Assembly (NCBI GenBank): GCA_027625355.1
Contig: JAQBWI010000009.1
Span: forward strand, 1 to 17,826
Length of the DNA: 17,826 bases
From: Pseudomonadota bacterium
GTDB lineage: Bacteria > Pseudomonadota > Alphaproteobacteria > HIMB59 > GCA-002718135
Direction of reading: 5' to 3'
This document shows, piece by piece, positions 14,426-17,826 of this stretch (position 1 is the stretch's first letter; the number at the start of each line of letters is the position of its first letter). A program made the translations under genes and the position numbers. A model generated the notes under the pieces. That model saw only the letters and a program-made list of their open reading frames with translations, was not told the origin of the DNA and did not search any database.

Positions 14426-16207
14426 TTATATTCCTGCTTCAAAAAATTTATCTTCAAATTCATTATACAATTTTCCAGAAGAATAAATATTATTTTTAAA
14501 CTTTTGAGTCTCAAAAATAACTTTCGTTAAATAAAAATCACCTAACTGGATCTTTGAAAAATAAAAATCATCATCCTTATTTTCAATTTTATTTAAAGAA
14601 ATAACTATAAACTCAAGCCAAGTGAAGCCTACAGCAACAAGAGCAAATATATTTAAAAAATCTACAGCATGTGAGTTAATTTCTTGAGAATTAGTGGTTT
14701 CAGTTCTTTTAATAAAATCAATACAATCCCTTAAATCATTATAAGATGGTTCAAACAATTTGATATATTTTTCCATCTTTGAGTTGTCTTTATGTTTATC
14801 TATGTATCTATTAATATCATCTAGATATTGATTAATAATTAATCCATCATGAATATTAAACTTTCTTCCAATTAAATCTAATGCTTGAATTCCATTTGTA
14901 CCTTCATAAATAGGTGTTATTCTTGCATCACGAACTAATTGTTCCATTCCATGATCAGTAATATATCCATGACCACCATATATTTGTAAAGCTTGATTAG
15001 TAATTTCCATAGACTTATCCGTAGCAAAAGATTTTAAAATAGGTGTTAATAAAGCTATTAAATTTTCTGAAGACTCAGTTAGTTCTTTACTCTGATCTGA
15101 ATCTATTAAATCAAAAGCATAACCCGCTTTAAGCATTAATCCTCTAATTCCATCATTCATCGATTTCATAAACATTAAATTTTTTCTAATTTCTGGATGA
15201 ACAATAATGGGATCAGCTATATTTTCACTTTCAGGTAACTTGCCTTGAACACGCTCTTTTGCGTAATGTAATGATGATTGAAATGCAGTCTCCGAAAGAC
15301 CAATACCTTGAATTCCTACAAACAATCTTGCGCCATTCATCATTATGAACATCGCTTTCATCCCTTTATTTAAATCGCCAACTAGCCATCCTTTTGCATC
15401 CTCATAATGCATTACACACGTTGGACTAGCTTTAATACCCATTTTTTTTTCAATTGATCCGCACTTAACATTGTTTGGACTATCAAGGGTACCATCTTTA
15501 TGTGGAAGTATTTTAGGGACAAGAAAAAGACTTATACCTTTAATACCCTCAGGTGCATTTGGAGTTCTAGCTAATACTAAATGTACTACGTTTTCACTTA
15601 AATCATGCTCACCACAAGTAATAAATATTTTTGTTCCTGTGATATTATAAGACCCATCATCATTGGGTGTTGCCATGGTTTTACTTAAGCCAAGGTCAGT
15701 TCCACATTGCGGTTCAGTCAAATTCATTGTTCCTGTCCATTTGCCAGAGGATAAATGAGGAAGATATAATTGTTTTAATTCATCGGTTGCACTTTTTTCA
15801 ATAGCATCAATAGCATTAGCTGTTAATCCCGGATAAAGACCGAAAGACATGTTTGTGGAACTCACCATCTCATCCAAAAACATGTTCATAATATATGGTA
15901 GTTCTTGACCACCATATTTCTCTTTAACTTTAATTCCTTGCCAGCCATTTTCAGAAAAAACTTTATAAGCCTCCTTAAAACCTTTTGGTGCTATAACTTT
16001 ACCATCTTCAAAAACACACCCTTCAGAATCACCTGTAGCATTTAATGGAAGAAGAGTTTCTTCACACATTTTAGATGCCTCTTCTATTATCATTAGAAGG
16101 TCATCAATTTCTAAACTTCTATCTGTTAGAACTTTACTACTATTTAATTTTAAAAAATCTTCTAGTAAAAATCTATATTCTCTAATTGGTGTTTTATAAA
16201 CTTGCAT
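14426..16207 (-). CDS. Acyl-CoA dehydrogenase, long form with extra C-terminal domain
   Basis: This is a 593-residue FAD enzyme, longer than the about 380-residue classical acyl-CoA dehydrogenases. It carries the extra C-terminal domain common in bacterial FadE-like paralogues. Substrate and FAD-site blocks are MNLTEPQCGTDLG (161-173) and FITCGEHDL (195-203). The block QIYGGHGYITDHGMEQLVRD (408-427) leads into IYEGTNGIQALDL, where E435 is the catalytic base. The enzyme introduces the trans-2 double bond in an acyl-CoA and passes electrons to ETF. Chain length cannot be read from sequence. It starts two bases after the thiolase stop, so the two probably act in the same beta-oxidation route. 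The NDUFS4-like gene follows directly. Confidence 0.93.
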   Translation of the reverse strand: MQVYKTPIREYRFLLEDFLKLNSSKVLTDRSLEIDDLLMIIEEASKMCEETLLPLNATGDSEGCVFEDGKVIAPKGFKEAYKVFSENGWQGIKVKEKYGGQELPYIMNMFLDEMVSSTNMSFGLYPGLTANAIDAIEKSATDELKQLYLPHLSSGKWTGTMNLTEPQCGTDLGLSKTMATPNDDGSYNITGTKIFITCGEHDLSENVVHLVLARTPNAPEGIKGISLFLVPKILPHKDGTLDSPNNVKCGSIEKKMGIKASPTCVMHYEDAKGWLVGDLNKGMKAMFIMMNGARLFVGIQGIGLSETAFQSSLHYAKERVQGKLPESENIADPIIVHPEIRKNLMFMKSMNDGIRGLMLKAGYAFDLIDSDQSKELTESSENLIALLTPILKSFATDKSMEITNQALQIYGGHGYITDHGMEQLVRDARITPIYEGTNGIQALDLIGRKFNIHDGLIINQYLDDINRYIDKHKDNSKMEKYIKLFEPSYNDLRDCIDFIKRTETTNSQEINSHAVDFLNIFALVAVGFTWLEFIVISLNKIENKDDDFYFSKIQLGDFYLTKVIFETQKFKNNIYSSGKLYNEFEDKFFEAGI

Positions 16208-16209
16208 AA

Positions 16210-17349
16210 TTATTCAACTTTTTCTAATACTGTTGCAATGCCCTGACCAAGACCTATACATTGGGTGGCTAAAGCATATTGTTTATTATGTTTCTTCATT
16301 AGATAGGCTGCTTTAGAAGTTATTCTAGCTCCAGTTGCCCCTAGTGGATGACCAATTGCGATTGCCCCTCCTTCAATATTAACTTTATCAGGATTTATTT
16401 TGAGCTCCTTTATGCAAGCAAGTGATTGTGAAGCAAAAGCTTCATTTAATTCAATTATATCAATGTCATTAATATCTAGTTGTGCTCTTTTTAGAGCTTT
16501 TAAAGATGCTCCGATTGGCCCCAATCCCATTAATTCTGGTGGACATCCATTAATTGCTGTAGATTTTATTCTTGCTAAAATAGGTAAATTGTTTGAAATT
16601 GCATAACCCTCTTCACATACTAAAGTTGCTGAAGCTCCATCTGTTAAAGGTGAAGCTGTACCAGCAGTAACTGTTCCGTTCTGATCAAAAACTAATTTAA
16701 GGCCATCTAAAATTTCTTGATTAGTGTTTGGTCTTATTGCACCATCAACTGATACTTTAGTTTCTTGATTTCTAATAACTGTAATCTCTTCATCGAATGC
16801 ATTTGATGATTGAGCTTTAAATGCCTTAGAGTGACTTTGAATTGCAAACTCTTGTTGTTCTTTTCTGGATATATTAAATTTATTGGCAACATTTTCGGCA
16901 GTTAAACCCATTGATAAATAAACATTAGGCTGATCTTTTAAAAGCTCTGGATGAGGAGAGTAATTTAATCCATTTATGGGCACGGATGTCATCGACTCAA
17001 TACCACAACAAATAAAAACTTTACCTGCATTCATTGAAATAGCACCCGCTGCACTATGAATTGCTTGCATTGATGATCCACACCAACGATTAATTGTCAT
17101 ACCACCTACATGTTCTGGCATACCAGTCATAAAGGATACTATTTTAGCAATATTATAACCTTGAGCTCCTTCTGGATAAGCACAGCCAGCAATGATGTCT
17201 TCAATATCATCTTTATTAATATTAGTTGTCTTAATTAAATCATTAATTACTTGAGATAAAATGTCTTCAGGCCTTACACCAACTAACAATCCTTTGTTTG
17301 CTATTGTAAAAGGAGATCTCTTAAAGCCAACTAAAACAACATTTGTCAT
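16210..17349 (-). CDS. Thiolase (acetyl-CoA C-acyltransferase)
   Basis: This 379-residue thiolase has the full catalytic set: nucleophile C90 in NRWCGSSMQA, NEAF (302-305), H334 in GGAIAIGHPLGATG and general-base C364 in TQCIGLGQG. The RWCGSS context is usual for degradative FadA-type thiolases, so cleavage of 3-ketoacyl-CoA in beta-oxidation is the likely job. A biosynthetic acetoacetyl-CoA role is less likely but not excluded. The ATG overlaps the apt stop by one base (TAATG). Together with the acyl-CoA dehydrogenase two bases downstream, it provides the first and last steps of a beta-oxidation cycle. The hydratase/3-hydroxyacyl-CoA dehydrogenase (FadB) is not in the window. Confidence 0.92.
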   Translation of the reverse strand: MTNVVLVGFKRSPFTIANKGLLVGVRPEDILSQVINDLIKTTNINKDDIEDIIAGCAYPEGAQGYNIAKIVSFMTGMPEHVGGMTINRWCGSSMQAIHSAAGAISMNAGKVFICCGIESMTSVPINGLNYSPHPELLKDQPNVYLSMGLTAENVANKFNISRKEQQEFAIQSHSKAFKAQSSNAFDEEITVIRNQETKVSVDGAIRPNTNQEILDGLKLVFDQNGTVTAGTASPLTDGASATLVCEEGYAISNNLPILARIKSTAINGCPPELMGLGPIGASLKALKRAQLDINDIDIIELNEAFASQSLACIKELKINPDKVNIEGGAIAIGHPLGATGARITSKAAYLMKKHNKQYALATQCIGLGQGIATVLEKVE

Positions 17350-17826
17350 TAAAAATCCATTAATGAGTGAATCTTTACACCTTTTTCTTGAAGTTTTTTA
17401 TCACCTTTCAATTCTGGAAGGTTGATAATAAAACCTGCTCCAATAATATTTTTATCTTCAAACATATCAATTAAATCAATTGCCGCCAAAGCAGTGCCTC
17501 CTGTTGCAAGCAAATCATCTATAATTAATAAATTTTTATGCTTGTCTAGCGCATCCTTATGAATATGCATTTCTGTTGACCCATATTCTAAAGTATAAGA
17601 AACTTTGAAGGTTTCACCTGGAAGTTTATCAGGTTTTCTTAATGGTATGAAAGCAGCACCTATATGATATGCAATTGCTCCTGCCATTATAAAACCACGT
17701 GACTCAATACTTAATACAGCATCTATATCTAAATTTTTCCAAGGGTTTGTCATTTCATCAATAACTTGTTTAAAATGTCCTGCATCTTGTAAAAGTGTTG
17801 TAATGTCTCTGAATTGAATACCTTTA
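17349..17826 (-). CDS. apt: Adenine phosphoribosyltransferase, 5' end beyond the window
   Basis: The frame stays open to the window edge and reads KGIQFRDITTLLQDAGHF before the first internal Met, so the ATG at 17753 is not the start. The true start lies beyond 17826. About 158 codons are present, missing roughly the first 15-20 residues by comparison with E. coli Apt. The match is clear: SIESRGFIMAGAIAY, PLRKPDKLPGET, LEYGSTEMHIHKDAL and the PRPP-binding loop LLIIDDLLATGGTA. The enzyme salvages adenine to AMP using PRPP. It is followed with a one-base overlap by the thiolase gene, an association between purine salvage and fatty-acid oxidation with no obvious metabolic logic. Confidence 0.95.
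   Translation of the reverse strand, partial: KGIQFRDITTLLQDAGHFKQVIDEMTNPWKNLDIDAVLSIESRGFIMAGAIAYHIGAAFIPLRKPDKLPGETFKVSYTLEYGSTEMHIHKDALDKHKNLLIIDDLLATGGTALAAIDLIDMFEDKNIIGAGFIINLPELKGDKKLQEKGVKIHSLMDF

Overview
The window is AT-rich, densely packed bacterial DNA, probably from a streamlined marine alphaproteobacterium of the SAR11 (Pelagibacterales) type. The grounds are the very low GC, one- to three-base gene junctions, a complete AapJQMP amino-acid ABC transporter, an NDUFS4-like complex I accessory protein (an alphaproteobacterial and mitochondrial trait), and an SOS box of the alphaproteobacterial GTTC-N7-GTTC form. The clade is an inference; another AT-rich marine alphaproteobacterial lineage is possible. 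I see no insertion sequence, CRISPR array or phage gene.

Left part (1-3580): on the minus strand, a PIMT-family methyltransferase overlaps by one base the first ten codons of a secreted protein that runs off the edge (TolC would fit). Next are tRNA-Cys and tRNA-Asn on the plus strand, then the SOS mutagenesis pair umuD-umuC on the minus strand. A LexA-type operator lies between umuD and the divergent alaX, which encodes a free-standing Ala-tRNA editing hydrolase.

Middle (3570-9732): the minus-strand operon aapJ-aapQ-aapM-aapP takes up L-amino acids. A strong hairpin and T-run between aapJ and aapQ should make binding protein more abundant than permease. Divergent from it, a MetC-like PLP lyase is coupled by one base to a TauE/SafE-family exporter. 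This pair looks like a small sulfur-amino-acid degradation and export module.

Right part (9729-17826): two minus-strand runs. Downstream of tRNA-Arg(TCT), with only 14 bases between the tRNA CCA and the first start codon, come a GFA-family protein, iolC, iolB, a class II aldolase (likely the IolJ function), a short MTA/SAH-nucleosidase-like protein, a cupin and a DUF1330 protein. This is a partial myo-inositol catabolic operon with three unassigned passengers. Upstream of the tRNA is apt (5' end outside the window), a thiolase, a long acyl-CoA dehydrogenase and the NDUFS4-like gene, tightly packed.

No stretch over 300 bases lacks a gene. The longest gaps are 2740-2878 (SOS operator) and 7680-7837 (divergent aapJ/metC control region, with no riboswitch I can recognise). 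I found no clearly new defence or mobile system. The most interesting items are the SOS operator, the metC-tauE pair, the tRNA-Arg-led iol operon with its passengers, and the hairpin inside the aap operon.
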